Below the pieces are notes generated by a model, which saw nothing but the letters and a program-made list of their open reading frames with translations, had not been told where the DNA came from and did not search any database. 64,000 nucleotides of DNA from Streptomyces sp. TP-A0356. Lineage in GTDB: Bacteria; Actinomycetota; Actinomycetes; Streptomycetales; Streptomycetaceae. Location: positions 1 through 64,000 of the forward strand of contig NZ_BBZJ01000042.1 in NCBI RefSeq assembly GCF_001417775.1, written 5' to 3'. The translations under genes and the position numbers were made by a program. Below, piece after piece: positions 1 through 8,519 of this stretch. Numbering within the stretch: position 1 is the first letter of the stretch; each line of letters opens with the position of its first letter.

Positions 1-34
1 GCGTCGTCGCTTCTGATGCGTCCTGGGGGGACAC

Positions 35-544
35 ATGACCAACCCGTACATGCCGCCGCCACCGCCTGCCCCGCCTGTCCGTCCAGCCCCGAAGTGGGCG
101 CGGAAACGGTACGTGCTGCCCGCGATCGGCTTCGCCTTCTTCCTCGGAATCGGCGCCGGCGCCAGCGGACAGAACGACAACAGCGTCAAGAACGCGGCCG
201 GTGAACCGCGGCCGACCGCAACCGTCACCGCAACGGCCACAGCGACAGCGACAGCCACCGCCAAGCCTGCACCGACGCCGACGGTGACCAAGACGGTCCA
301 GGTGAAGGTGACCGTCACCGCGCAGGCCGCCACCGACAGCAGCTCCGGTTCCGGCAGCGACGGCAGCGGCAGCGGTGGTCAGAGTGCTTCGGGCACCTGC
401 TCGATCGTCTCCAACTCGGGGAACTGCTATTCCGCCGGCGAGTTCTGCCGCAACAGCGACCACGGAGCATCCACGACCGACGCGAGCGGTACGAGCATCA
501 CCTGCGCACCCAGCGGGAGCAGGTGGCGCTGGACCTACTCCTGA
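35..544 (+). CDS. Hypothetical membrane-anchored or secreted protein with Thr/Ala repeat linker
   Basis: Encodes 169 residues. A proline-rich N-terminus is followed by a basic stretch and one hydrophobic segment at about residues 26-46, which could be a signal anchor. Then comes a low-complexity Thr/Ala linker (about 58-80), a Ser/Gly linker (about 102-120) and a short C-terminal module with four cysteines that could pair as two disulphides outside the cell. The ATG is preceded by a G-rich ribosome binding site (tggggggac). I do not recognise the C-terminal module, so no function is assigned. A hairpin at 702-739 could end the transcript. Confidence 0.6.
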   Translation: MTNPYMPPPPPAPPVRPAPKWARKRYVLPAIGFAFFLGIGAGASGQNDNSVKNAAGEPRPTATVTATATATATATAKPAPTPTVTKTVQVKVTVTAQAATDSSSGSGSDGSGSGGQSASGTCSIVSNSGNCYSAGEFCRNSDHGASTTDASGTSITCAPSGSRWRWTYS

Positions 545-896
545 CCCACGGCAGGAGCCAGCACAACCACCGCCGGCCCCGCATGGGCCGCTCGTCGTAC
601 CTGTCCGCCATCTCTTCAGCACGGCTCCGGCCAGTGGCCCGGAAGCTCGGGAACCGATCAGCACCGAGACCACCTCCTTCCCGTCTCGCCTACTGAACGA
701 AGCCTGGCCCATCACCACGGGGGGAGTGACGGGCCAGGCTCGGCGTCCACGGTGCCACATCCCCCGCAGGTACGCAGTCTCTTCAGGAACGGCCGTGTCG
801 ACGCGCTTGGCATTCGGCTCTGTCCGCCGGGTGACGTCCCGGGGCGGGCACCGGGTGGCCGCGGTGGCATCCGTGCCGGTACCCCGCCCGGGCAGA
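545..896. other. Intergenic stretch between convergent genes
   Basis: No credible gene is seen. The stretch lies between the 3' ends of the genes at 35-544 and 897-1568. The only clear structure is the hairpin at 702-739. Confidence 0.5.
702..739. terminator. Hairpin, likely bidirectional terminator
   Basis: Arms at 702-715 and 726-739 pair over 13 of 14 positions around a 10-nt G-rich loop (GCCTGGCCC on the left, GGGCCAGGC on the right). There is no long T tract, as is common in Streptomyces. It lies between two convergent genes. Confidence 0.5.
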
Positions 897-1568
897 TCAG
901 CTCAGGCTCAGCTTGGACAGGGCGGTGGTCCAGTCATTGGCGATGGCCTGCTGGGCGGCAGCGAGGGTGACCTTTCCGTCGCAGACCGCGGTGTGCAGCT
1001 TCGTCTCCACCGGGTCCTTCTTGTTGTTGATCCCGCCGCCGGACTTGTGGCCGGGGTCGGCGGGTTCGACCCACAAGTTGCGCTCGTCATTGGGGTCGCC
1101 CCCAAGCTGGAGACTGATGAGGTGGTCGTACTCTGCGTCTCCCATGCGGCCGGTGTAGCCGTAGGAGGCCGCGTTCAGCTTCTTCTCCCGGCTGGTGACC
1201 GAGACAGGCGGGCGGATGCCGCCGGTGTAGCCGCCCTTGCGGCAGATCGTCGACTTCAGCGTCGCCTGGGTGACCGCCGGAGAGATCGCACCAGGCGTGC
1301 ACTTGGGATCCGGGAGCGGCTCCCCACCCTCGTAGCGGTAGTGGCAGCTGCCCGCCGGAGGCTGCTGCTGCACGGTGTACGTCTTCTGCGGACCGGCACC
1401 CACCGCGATCGCCTGCCCCAAGCCGCCGCCCGCACCGGTGGCCGATGTCTTGGACGACGGGGTTCCGCCCAGTGATCCGGCCCCGACGTTATGGGCTTTG
1501 GGCGAGCAGCCCGCCAGAAACAGTCCAGCGAGCAGCACGGACGACGCGATACGGACAGCGGATCTCAT
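897..1568 (-). CDS. Secreted lipoprotein with HNH-nuclease-like domain
   Basis: Encodes 223 residues starting with a lipoprotein signal peptide: hydrophobic stretch then LFLAGC, with Cys21 as the expected lipidated residue. A linker follows to about residue 70. The C-terminal half carries a small domain with several cysteines (75, 90, 109) and an Asp148-His149-Leu motif followed by Leu-Gly-Gly and Asn164-Leu-Trp, the pattern of a beta-beta-alpha metal (HNH-like) nuclease. The same domain occurs at 21057-21572 with the cysteines, DHL, LGG, NLW and the KD..E.KL..VC.G..TL..A helix conserved. Nuclease activity is inferred from the motif only. Confidence 0.65.
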   Translation of the reverse strand: MRSAVRIASSVLLAGLFLAGCSPKAHNVGAGSLGGTPSSKTSATGAGGGLGQAIAVGAGPQKTYTVQQQPPAGSCHYRYEGGEPLPDPKCTPGAISPAVTQATLKSTICRKGGYTGGIRPPVSVTSREKKLNAASYGYTGRMGDAEYDHLISLQLGGDPNDERNLWVEPADPGHKSGGGINNKKDPVETKLHTAVCDGKVTLAAAQQAIANDWTTALSKLSLS

Positions 1569-1801
1569 GACGGCACCTCACACATGGGCAGTATCTGAGC
1601 AGATGCTGCCCCAGCCGCCTTCCGCCCTACCGACCGGGGGGCGGCGCGAAGGCGCACAGCGTCACACGGGGCGGCGCCCACCTGCAGTGCAGGTGGCATT
1701 CCTGCTGGCTGTCGAGTATGTAGGTGGTGGTGTAGTCCTGCCACTGGCACAGCCAGGACTGCGGCGTAGTCGGCGCGGTGCCTGCCAGTCCGGTCGGCGC
1801 G

Positions 1802-2356
1802 CTACTCCCGCCAGGTGGTCGCGCTCTGGTCGAAGTCCTCCCGGTAGGCGCGGCGCTGGGTGAGGTCGGATTCGGTCAGCTGCGGGTGTACCGGCGGCTG
1901 CTGCGAGGCAGGCCAGAGTTGGATCAGGTGGCGTTCGCCGCGGTCGCCGACGCCGGGCTCGGGGTTGGGGGTGTGGCAGTACAGGCGCATCCGAATCCAC
2001 GCCGGCAGGTGGTCGGTGGGCAGTTGGAGTGGGCCGTCTTCGGGTTCGGCTTCTTCGAAGTCTCCGCTGCCGAGGATGTAGATGCCGGGGGTGTCCTCGG
2101 TGGCGTGCAGGCTCATCTCTTCCGCGGGCCCCCAGGCTGGGTCGGTCTCGGGTGGGGGCGGCCCGTCGTGGGTCTGGACGGTGATGGTGATGGTGCCGGT
2201 ATCGGTGTCGGTGAGGATGTGCGCCGTGTCGTTCCCGATGGGCCCGCACCGCCAGCCGTATGGCCACTCGGGCGGCCATTCGTAGTCCTCGCCGAGCGCG
2301 AGGAGGTAGCCGTACTCGCCGGTCTCCGGCGCCAGGGTGGTCTCAGCGATGATCAT
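1802..2356 (-). CDS. Acidic hypothetical protein downstream of NucA-like nuclease
   Basis: Encodes 184 residues from an ATG preceded by GAGGAA about 6 nt upstream; a longer frame extends further but lacks such a site. The protein is strongly acidic (many Asp, Glu, Thr and Pro) with no signal peptide or membrane segment, so it should be cytosolic. It lies 81 bp downstream of the NucA/NucB-like nuclease on the same strand and may be cotranscribed. In Bacillus, NucA is paired with the cytosolic inhibitor ComJ (Nin). This protein is a candidate equivalent by position and charge only; I do not recognise its family. Confidence 0.55.
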   Translation of the reverse strand: MIIAETTLAPETGEYGYLLALGEDYEWPPEWPYGWRCGPIGNDTAHILTDTDTGTITITVQTHDGPPPPETDPAWGPAEEMSLHATEDTPGIYILGSGDFEEAEPEDGPLQLPTDHLPAWIRMRLYCHTPNPEPGVGDRGERHLIQLWPASQQPPVHPQLTESDLTQRRAYREDFDQSATTWRE

Positions 2357-2437
2357 CGTGGTTTCCTCACGCAGAGGGGGCACCCTCGGCTCGCGGGAGT
2401 GCCCCATGTTGCCGTAACGGCCCACCGTGTCAGACCG

Positions 2438-3502
2438 TCAGGCGACGACGTAGAACGGGTCGTGGTCCATGACGTGCATCGGCCGACGCCAGTTCGTGAT
2501 CCGGGCGCCCTGGGTGTTGTTCTCGTTCGGGCTCACCCACGTCGTCTCGCGCTGCGAGGCGGGCAGCTTCTTGCCGCCCTCGTAGGTTGAGGCGAACGGG
2601 TACTCGTCACAGTAGGTGCGCCCCACCCGCTTCATGTCCGGCGGCGCTGTCCGGCCCCCGCAGACTGCCCTGCGGTTGTCGTTCTTCTGCTTGGTGTTGA
2701 TCATCCAGTGCAGGGGCTTGCCGCCGTTCGGGTCGCCGTAATGGCCGCCCTGGGCGCGGAGCTTGCGGATCCCGTCATCGATCCACGGGATACCCACCAT
2801 CGACACCGCCGTGGGCGCGTCGGTCATGGCGCAGCCGGAGGTGCCGTAGTAGTTGTCACACCGCCAGGTCGCCGACTTGTAGCCGGTCGAGCCGGGGACG
2901 TAACCCGGTTTGGTGAAGCTGAAGACGTACCTGGTCTGGGTCTTGTTGTTGATACGACCCTTGCGCATGGGCCCGGTCGTGTAGGTGACGCTGCCGCTGG
3001 AGGCCGCATCGAGCAGGTGCGGCCCGTAGTGCGTTTTCGCGCTGGTGCCGTTCCCGGCCGTGGCGGTGACGTTGACGGTGATGCCCTTGCCCTCGCCGGT
3101 CGTGCGGGCCTTGGAGAGCTGGAACTTCTCCCCCCAGTTCGCCGACTTCGAGTTCAGCGTCATCGAGTGACGGACGGTGAACGTGGCCGTGCCCACCTGT
3201 CGAGGGACGTTGTTGATGACGCGGATGACCTTGACGCGGACGGTGGCCCACTCGCACTCGCTGAACCGGTTGATCAAGATCGTGTCGACCCTGCAGGTGG
3301 CGTTCGCCTTCGGCGCCACGGCCACCGCCCCCGCGGCGGTGGCCGGTGGAGCGGTCTGTACGGCCACCGGCGCGATGTCAGCCTGGATCACCGCCGAGGC
3401 CGCCGACCGCTCCACGGCCGCCTGCGAGAGCCCGGCGGCCGGGACAAGCAGTCCGGCCGCCAGAGTAGAGACGGTGAGACTTCTGACGATGTGATTTCGC
3501 AA
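2438..3502 (-). CDS. Secreted NucA/NucB-type deoxyribonuclease
   Basis: Encodes 354 residues from a TTG codon with a GGGGGA ribosome binding site 6 nt upstream; the longer in-frame ATG upstream has no such site. A signal peptide (basic start, hydrophobic core, Ala-rich cleavage region) covers about residues 1-28. The middle is a beta-rich extracellular region of unclear function. The C-terminus has the NucA/NucB signature: CDEYPFAST at about residue 298, then P-N-E-N-N-T-Q-G, matching the catalytic Asp/Glu region and the conserved EN..QG of NucB. The protein probably degrades extracellular DNA. A gene for an acidic protein follows in the same direction. Confidence 0.75.
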   Translation of the reverse strand: MRNHIVRSLTVSTLAAGLLVPAAGLSQAAVERSAASAVIQADIAPVAVQTAPPATAAGAVAVAPKANATCRVDTILINRFSECEWATVRVKVIRVINNVPRQVGTATFTVRHSMTLNSKSANWGEKFQLSKARTTGEGKGITVNVTATAGNGTSAKTHYGPHLLDAASSGSVTYTTGPMRKGRINNKTQTRYVFSFTKPGYVPGSTGYKSATWRCDNYYGTSGCAMTDAPTAVSMVGIPWIDDGIRKLRAQGGHYGDPNGGKPLHWMINTKQKNDNRRAVCGGRTAPPDMKRVGRTYCDEYPFASTYEGGKKLPASQRETTWVSPNENNTQGARITNWRRPMHVMDHDPFYVVA

Positions 3503-3894
3503 GACATTCCCCCTGTGCTGACCAACGGTGCGCGAGGCGCAACCAGCAACTGGCATGCGCTCTCGTCGCGTTGGCGACATCCAAGCACGGCCCTCTGCGG
3601 GACGGCATCCGCGTTACGGCCGTCCAGGATTTCCTGCCCGGAGTTTCGGCCACACTGCCCGCGTGAAGCCGCTGCAGGTGAACGCCCCACAAGCAACACG
3701 GGCGGGCGGGCACGCCCGCCTGTGCCGCTCACGCCAGCGGACATCCCGCGAGTACCGCGGCCACCGGGCACGTCTCACGAACGCTCCGAAAGACGACAAC
3801 CCGCTCAAGGAACAACCCTGGCGTCACGACCGCGTGAACAGGCCCAGCCAGCGGCCATCGAGGCCGCACGCGCCACGCACACGCCGAGCGGAAG
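3503..3894. other. Intergenic stretch upstream of NucA-like gene
   Basis: No convincing gene is visible. The open frames here have no ribosome binding site and are extensions of decayed or antisense frames. The first bases contain the nuclease leader. Confidence 0.4.
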
Positions 3895-4372
3895 GTTGTC
3901 TCAACTCCGACTCTCTCCGCGAGATCGGCTGGCGTTCGAGCGGCTGCAGCAGCGTCTCGCCCGGCGGGGCCGGTGCGGCCGAAGCGGCGCGCCAGTGGCC
4001 GACGCACTACGTGGTCTTCGGCCTGGTCCATGCGGGCGCGGAGCTGACCAACTGGCGTACGAGCGGCGGCGCGCAGCGTTTAAGGCGCTGTTCGCCGACC
4101 ACGGCCCGGAGGCGTCGCTGACGCTGTGCCCTTCGACCACCGAGCCGGAGACGGCGAGAGGGTGGCTGGAGTGGACGGCGGCCGGGCTGGAGGGGCTGTG
4201 CTTCAAGCGGCTGGATGAGCCGTACCGGCCGGCGCGCTCCTGGCGTCAGTACAAGGTATGGGTCACCACCGAGGCCATCATCGGTGCCGTCACCGGCTCT
4301 CTCGCAGCACCTCGGACGGTGCTGCTGAGCCGCTACGCCACCACGGGCCGCCTGCGTAACCGCTCCGCTAAT
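3895..4372 (+). pseudogene. Decayed ATP-dependent DNA ligase
   Basis: Pieces of an ATP-dependent DNA ligase of the type common in Streptomyces are spread over two frames. The order is RLAFERLQQRLARRG in one frame, QWPTHYVVFGLVHAGAELT in the next, then LAYERRRAAFKALFADHGPE and later GLCFKRLDEPYRPARSWRQ and YKVW back in the first. Both the N-terminal lysine (KxDG) region and the remaining C-terminus are missing. At least two frameshifts plus truncation at both ends make this non-functional. Identification rests on remembered family sequence. Confidence 0.65.
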
Positions 4373-4490
4373 CCGGTCAAATTCTCTCCAATACAGAACA
4401 GTATCTATCTCTCAATAGATATATGCGAGGACGGCAACCTTCTTAGTACGGACTGAAGTTGGACAGTTCTCGATCCCGGGCGTTTTTCCA

Positions 4491-4543
4491 TCACGTGATG
4501 GATTCTTCAGGGCGCCACAGCGGCAATCCCTCACGTGATGGAT
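4491..4543. repeat. Direct repeat of palindromic TCACGTGATGGAT, 40-bp period
   Basis: TCACGTGATGGAT occurs at 4491-4503 and 4531-4543, each followed two bases later by TTCAG. The core ATCACGTGAT is palindromic in the first copy. The 40-bp spacing is close to four helical turns, which fits two dimer sites on one face of the DNA. The bound factor and regulated gene are unknown. Confidence 0.6.
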
Positions 4544-4646
4544 AATTCAGGTACGCTCGGGGGTTATCTAGTGCGTGCTGACGGCTTTGGAATGGTCTCT
4601 CAGCACTCGGCGCTCTCTGGGGGTGGCTCCCCCTGCAGCGCCAGCG

Positions 4647-4673
4647 AAGACCTCGCCCTCGGGCGGGGTCTTT
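4647..4673 (+). terminator. Intrinsic terminator
   Basis: AAGACCTCGCCC pairs with GGGCGGGGTCTT (12 bp including one G-T pair, very short loop), followed by TTT. It would stop transcription entering the 5063 operon from the left. Confidence 0.7.
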
Positions 4674-5009
4674 CGTGTCTCTGGGTCCCTCCTGAAGGTA
4701 ACGGAGAGCGCGCGGCCTGGCACACACAACTGGCGGTGAGGCGCCAGATCTTAGTGCGGGCACGGTGATCACGCTTCTGCTCCGGGAAATGGAATGGAGC
4801 ACTCCGTCAGCATTGGCCAACGAAGCCCAGCGCTCAAGAAAGTGACCGAGATTCAACTCGGCACACCCTTGTTGAGTTCCGGGTGGGCGGCAATTGGTCA
4901 CCCGCTTGCCATGCCGTAGCATGCGATGCAACCGGTGGTGAGTTCCTCGCCAGGACTCACACCCCGACACCGGCCTGCGCACCAAGAGAGACCATTCCAT
5001 TCCGTGGTC

Positions 5010-5035
5010 GAGCTTCGATCGGATGATCGAAGCTC
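5010..5035 (+). promoter_or_regulatory. Perfect 11-bp inverted repeat upstream of the 5063 operon
   Basis: GAGCTTCGATC and its reverse complement flank the 4-nt spacer GGAT. The repeat ends 27 bp before the TTG start at 5063. It could be an operator, perhaps for the Crp/Fnr-type product of the operon, or a leader hairpin. Confidence 0.5.
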
Positions 5036-5062
5036 GGCCCTATCTCCTGTTAGGAGAAGCAG

Positions 5063-5365
5063 TTGTCGCAGGGAATCCTGGCGGCGGTGCTGATCTACGG
5101 GATCACGCTGCTCGCCGCATGTCTGGCCATCTGGCTGCTGAAGAGCAAGCCCGTACGGATCGCCGCGGTGATCGCTGCCCTCGCCACGCTGGTGGCCGCC
5201 CTGGTCCCCGCTGTGAAGGTCCTCGTGCAGGACAACAGTTCGCCGCCGGCCGACGTTGTGGCGCCGAAGGTGCCGGGCCAGGCCACGCTCGGCGCGTCGA
5301 CCCCGCCCACAGAGCCGACGGACACGTCGAACGCTTCGCCCTCCACGGACAAGGAGAGCAAGTAG
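5063..5365 (+). CDS. Small membrane protein coupled to Crp-family regulator
   Basis: Encodes 100 residues starting at TTG with TTAGGAGAA upstream. Two hydrophobic segments (about residues 4-26 and 31-50) are followed by a Pro/Ser/Thr-rich polar tail, so it is probably a small double-pass membrane protein. Its stop codon directly abuts the ATG of the regulator at 5366, so the two should be cotranslated. No family is recognised; it may signal to or be controlled by the regulator. Confidence 0.65.
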   Translation: MSQGILAAVLIYGITLLAACLAIWLLKSKPVRIAAVIAALATLVAALVPAVKVLVQDNSSPPADVVAPKVPGQATLGASTPPTEPTDTSNASPSTDKESK

Positions 5366-6241
5366 ATGGCGCGGCACCCGCAACCGGTGAGGCAGGCAGC
5401 ACAGGTCCTCGCGAACACCGGGCTCGCGGCCTCGCTGAACCTGACTAAGGAAGCGAGAGCTGTCCTCGATGCCAGGATCCAGGATCTGGGCATGGGTGGC
5501 AGGTCCGCGATGGCAGACCTGTCGTCGGCGTACGAGCTGCCGATCTCCGTCCTGCTGGAAGTGAGCTCCGTTGCCCGGTACCGAGTACACGGACGCGGGG
5601 AGCGGCTGCTTCTCCGCAGGAGCACGGGGAACGTCATCTTCTTGATGGACGGCTGCGTTGCCGAGCGGACCTTCGACGATCAGGTTGTCCGTCTGTGGCG
5701 GGGCGGTGCGGTTTTCGGGGACGATGACGTCGTCCGCAGCGCGTTGCGGGCCGACGCGAAGCTGTACAGGAACTCGTACCTGACCTTCCTGTCAGAGACC
5801 CGGACCCTGCTGATCCCCAAGGACAAACTCCGCAGCTTGGCGATGGCTGAGCCCACAACGGCGCTCATGCTCGCGCGGATCGGGATGGAGAGGGCCCAAG
5901 TCGTCGAACGGCTCTACACCTCCAACCGGAAGTCGTCGGCGTCCCGCGTGGCCGCGCTCCTCGACTATCTCGCCGGCGAGAGCACCGTGATGCGCGCGCA
6001 GACGGTCGAGAACGAGGACCGGCAGCTCGTCGTGAAGCCGATGAGGAACGCGGTCGTGGACGGCCCGACGCAGACCGACATCTCGGAAGCGCTGACCTTG
6101 GGCAGGGCCACCGTCGAGAGAGCCATAACGCAGTTGCGCAAGGAGGGCGCCCTCCTCCACTTCCCGAAGGGCGCGCGCACCTACAGGGTGTACGAGATCG
6201 GGGACCGCGACCTCCTGCAGGAGATCGCACGGGGCGGCTGA
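5366..6241 (+). CDS. Crp/Fnr-family transcriptional regulator
   Basis: Encodes 291 residues. An N-terminal helical region precedes a cyclic-nucleotide-binding-like beta-roll (about 75-170), a long dimer helix (about 165-195) and a winged-helix DNA-binding domain (about 196-280) with a recognition-helix-like TQTDISEALTLGRATVERAI. The beta-roll lacks a clear phosphate-binding cassette of cAMP-responsive proteins, so the ligand is unknown. It follows the small membrane gene with zero spacing. It is longer than typical Crp (about 210 residues) because of the N-terminal extension of about 65 residues. Confidence 0.75.
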   Translation: MARHPQPVRQAAQVLANTGLAASLNLTKEARAVLDARIQDLGMGGRSAMADLSSAYELPISVLLEVSSVARYRVHGRGERLLLRRSTGNVIFLMDGCVAERTFDDQVVRLWRGGAVFGDDDVVRSALRADAKLYRNSYLTFLSETRTLLIPKDKLRSLAMAEPTTALMLARIGMERAQVVERLYTSNRKSSASRVAALLDYLAGESTVMRAQTVENEDRQLVVKPMRNAVVDGPTQTDISEALTLGRATVERAITQLRKEGALLHFPKGARTYRVYEIGDRDLLQEIARGG

Positions 6242-6827
6242 ACACCGGCCCCATCGCGGTGAACCGCGGACGCGCGGCACAGAGCACTGTGCCGAGCCTC
6301 CGCTCCTCCCCCACGTCACCCGCGCAGGAAGACGAAAGCGGCGACCGGAATCACGCCACCGACGCAGGCGGAACCACGAGCGGACGACCGCGAGCGGGCT
6401 GAGCGGGGCGTGGAGATCCTGCTGCCGCTGGTGCAGGAGTCACCGCGCTCCACTTCCCGTAAGGCCACGGACCCTCTCGCGGACACGCTCACGCGGACAG
6501 TCCCACCCACTGAGACCGGTAGACCGGTGGTCTACCGGTCCAGCAACGTCCTACGTCCGTACGGACTACAGGTTGCTGTACGGAAATACGCCGTACGAAT
6601 GGGAGTTCACACCCCCGCGAGGCAATCGAAGGACCGCCGCCTCGTCGGACATCGATGACGCTCACTGTTGCTTTCTCTGTCAAGTTCAGCGTGTCGAAGT
6701 GAATCGTGGCCCCCCGGGTGGCCGCTGAGTAACCCTGACTTGGTTGGCCTGGACGGTGAAGAGGACTCGAGGAGTGAGCCGGGCCGGACGGCCTGGCTCG
6801 TCGACCGTTTCCCGGAGGGTCGACGAA
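6242..6827. other. Intergenic region with palindrome cluster
   Basis: Between convergent genes. No gene is supported. The notable content is the cluster of inverted repeats at 6514-6597. Confidence 0.5.
6514..6597. repeat. Cluster of three adjacent inverted repeats
   Basis: First, 12-bp perfect arms GACCGGTAGACC at 6514-6525 and 6529-6540 with a 3-bp spacer. Second, the palindrome GTCCGTACGGAC nested inside outer arms AGCAAC (6542-6547) and GTTGCT (6572-6577). Third, GTACGG and CCGTAC about 7 bp apart near 6578-6597. Three repeats in 84 bp look like a protein-binding array or a structured RNA; no flanking gene start lies close by. Confidence 0.6.
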
Positions 6828-8514
6828 TTACGCGAGCTCAGAGCTACTGGGAAGTATCAGTGCCGAGTCCGTGTGGAGCGTGATGCGCACCGGTGTGAAG
6901 GTGGTGGCGTCCACCGGCGACTCACCGGTGCCCGGGTTGCGGGCGTAGCGTGGGTGGGCGCCTCCGCTGATCTGCCAGCGTATGCGGTGGCCGATGGGGA
7001 AGCGGTGCGCGGTGGAGCTCATCGGCACGGTGACCTGCGAGGGCTCCTGTTCGGTCGTCCGGAGTCGGACGAACCCGTCACAGATGTTGACGGAGCGGCC
7101 TTGTGCGTCCACGTCGCAAAGGCGGGTGAAGACATCGGCGTGTCCGGTGTCCGTGGAGATGCTCATCCGTGCGGAGACGGGACCCAGGATGTCCATGGGC
7201 TCGGTCAGTGGTGGGCCGGTGAATGTCAGGACGTCGTCTCGGGCCTCCAGGGTGGCGTTGTTCCGGGGGCCGGCGGCGCGGGAGAGCAGCGGACCGCCGA
7301 GGGAGGGGGTGGGGTCGGCCGGGTGGTAGCGGAACGCCGTCACGGGTGCGGAGTCTGCGGGGGCCAGCTGGGTGAGATGCCCGCCGGGGATGGGGTACCA
7401 CGAGGTGGCAACCGCGGCTGGCGGCCAGTCGTCGAGGTCCCGCCAGGTGTCTTCGCCGCCGATGTGCACACGCACCGCGGTGGGACGCAGGCCGGAGGGA
7501 TCGGCGTACAGGTGCGCGCGCAGCCACGCGAGGCTCTCGGTGAATACCTCGGGCCATCCTTGCTGCAGGGCCGAAGTATGGGTCCAGGGACCGACGAGCA
7601 GGGCGGTCTCACATCCGGCCTGGCGCAGCCGGTCGTACTGCTCGAAGGTCTGGTCGACTAGTGCGTCGTGCCATCCTGTGATCAGAGCCGTGGGCACGCG
7701 GAGCCGCTGCGTCGACTTCGCCAACGACGCGCCGTGCCAGTAGGCGTCCTTGGCGTCCGGGTGTGTCATCACGCCGTCCAGCCAAGGCAGTTCGCTGCCG
7801 AAGGCTGACACGTACGCCCCACGCAGGGGCCGCGCGGTGGTGACGTCGCGCAGGCGGCGCTGCAGGCGCAGCGTCGCCTTGAGGAACGGTGCCATGCCCT
7901 GGTGCTGGTAGTTCATGGCTGCACGATCCCTACGCCCTGTTCCACGCAGGCGGTGCGCTTCGCCTGGAGAACGCCCTCGCCGTGGGCGTGGGCCCTACTT
8001 GCACCACCATTGCCTTCAGTTCTGGCGGTGGGTCCAAAGCGAGGGCCCATTGCACGTAGCCCAGGTAACTGGGACCGACGGTCCCCAGTGTTCCGTTGAA
8101 CCAGGGTTGCTCGCGCAGCCAGGACACCGTGGCCTGGCCGTCGGCGGCCTCGTTGCGCCACAGATCGAACATGCCGCTCGAACCTCCGGTGCCGCGGCAG
8201 CTCTGCAGGACCACGTGGAAGCCCTGTTCGGCGAAGAGCAGGCCGTACTGGGGCGACCACGGCAGGCCTCGGCCATAGGGCGAGCGGACCAGGAGGGTGG
8301 GGAAGTCTCCCTGGGCGCGCGGGAAGTAGTGGTCAGTGATCAACGGGCTGCCGTCGGCGGCCGGCACCAACAGTCCCGGCTCCCATCCGGCCTCGTACCG
8401 TTTCGCCGGCAGACCTCGCCAGGTCGCCCTCATCATCCGGGAGGACAGCGGCGGTTTTCCGGCGGGTGGCACCCAGACTGGCCTGGCTACGGCGTCGGGC
8501 GTACGTGATGGCAT
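6828..8514 (-). pseudogene. CocE/NonD-family hydrolase disrupted by micro-inversion
   Basis: The N-terminal part starts at 8514 (ATG after GGAGGGGG) and contains the alpha/beta-hydrolase core: ITDHYFP, LLVRSPYGRG, then GTVGPSYLGYVQ with the nucleophile Ser. The C-terminal part (6828-7916) carries TALITGWHDALVDQTFEQYDRL, the acid/His region and the beta-jelly-roll domain of CocE-like X-Pro dipeptidyl-peptidase/cocaine-esterase hydrolases. The two parts are in different frames, with stops between. The 70 bp at 7921-7990 read sensibly only on the opposite strand, so a small inversion rather than a simple frameshift appears to have broken the gene. Substrates of this family are diverse acyl esters or peptides. 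Confidence 0.65.
7921..7990 (+). other. Putative 70-bp micro-inversion inside hydrolase gene
   Basis: The gene is on the minus strand, but here the plus strand reads HDPYALFHAGGALRLENALA (7922-7981). That would fit between the flanking minus-strand parts, which end in VQVGP and resume at MNYQHQGM. Flipping the segment restores most of the reading frame, with a 1-2 nt mismatch at one join, so the breakpoints are approximate. Confidence 0.55.
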
Positions 8515-8519
8515 CGTCC

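Larger units (their letters stand above)
4373..5062. other. Intergenic region with repeats, terminator and 5' hairpin
   Basis: About 690 bp without a convincing gene. It holds two direct copies of TCACGTGATGGAT 40 bp apart (4491, 4531), an intrinsic terminator (4647-4673) and a perfect hairpin (5010-5035) just before the operon at 5063. Only very short frames are present, for example 26 codons from a GTG near 4766, and none is supported. Confidence 0.5.

Noticed and set aside
2708-4456. Long open frame of 582 codons on the plus strand
   Set aside because: It is antisense to the NucA-like gene and only its 3' part coincides with ligase remnants; the Arg/Gly/Val-rich composition is typical of a high-GC shadow frame.
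4898-5590. Minus-strand frame of 230 codons covering the 5063 operon start
   Set aside because: It is antisense to two coupled genes with good ribosome binding sites and has no family similarity.
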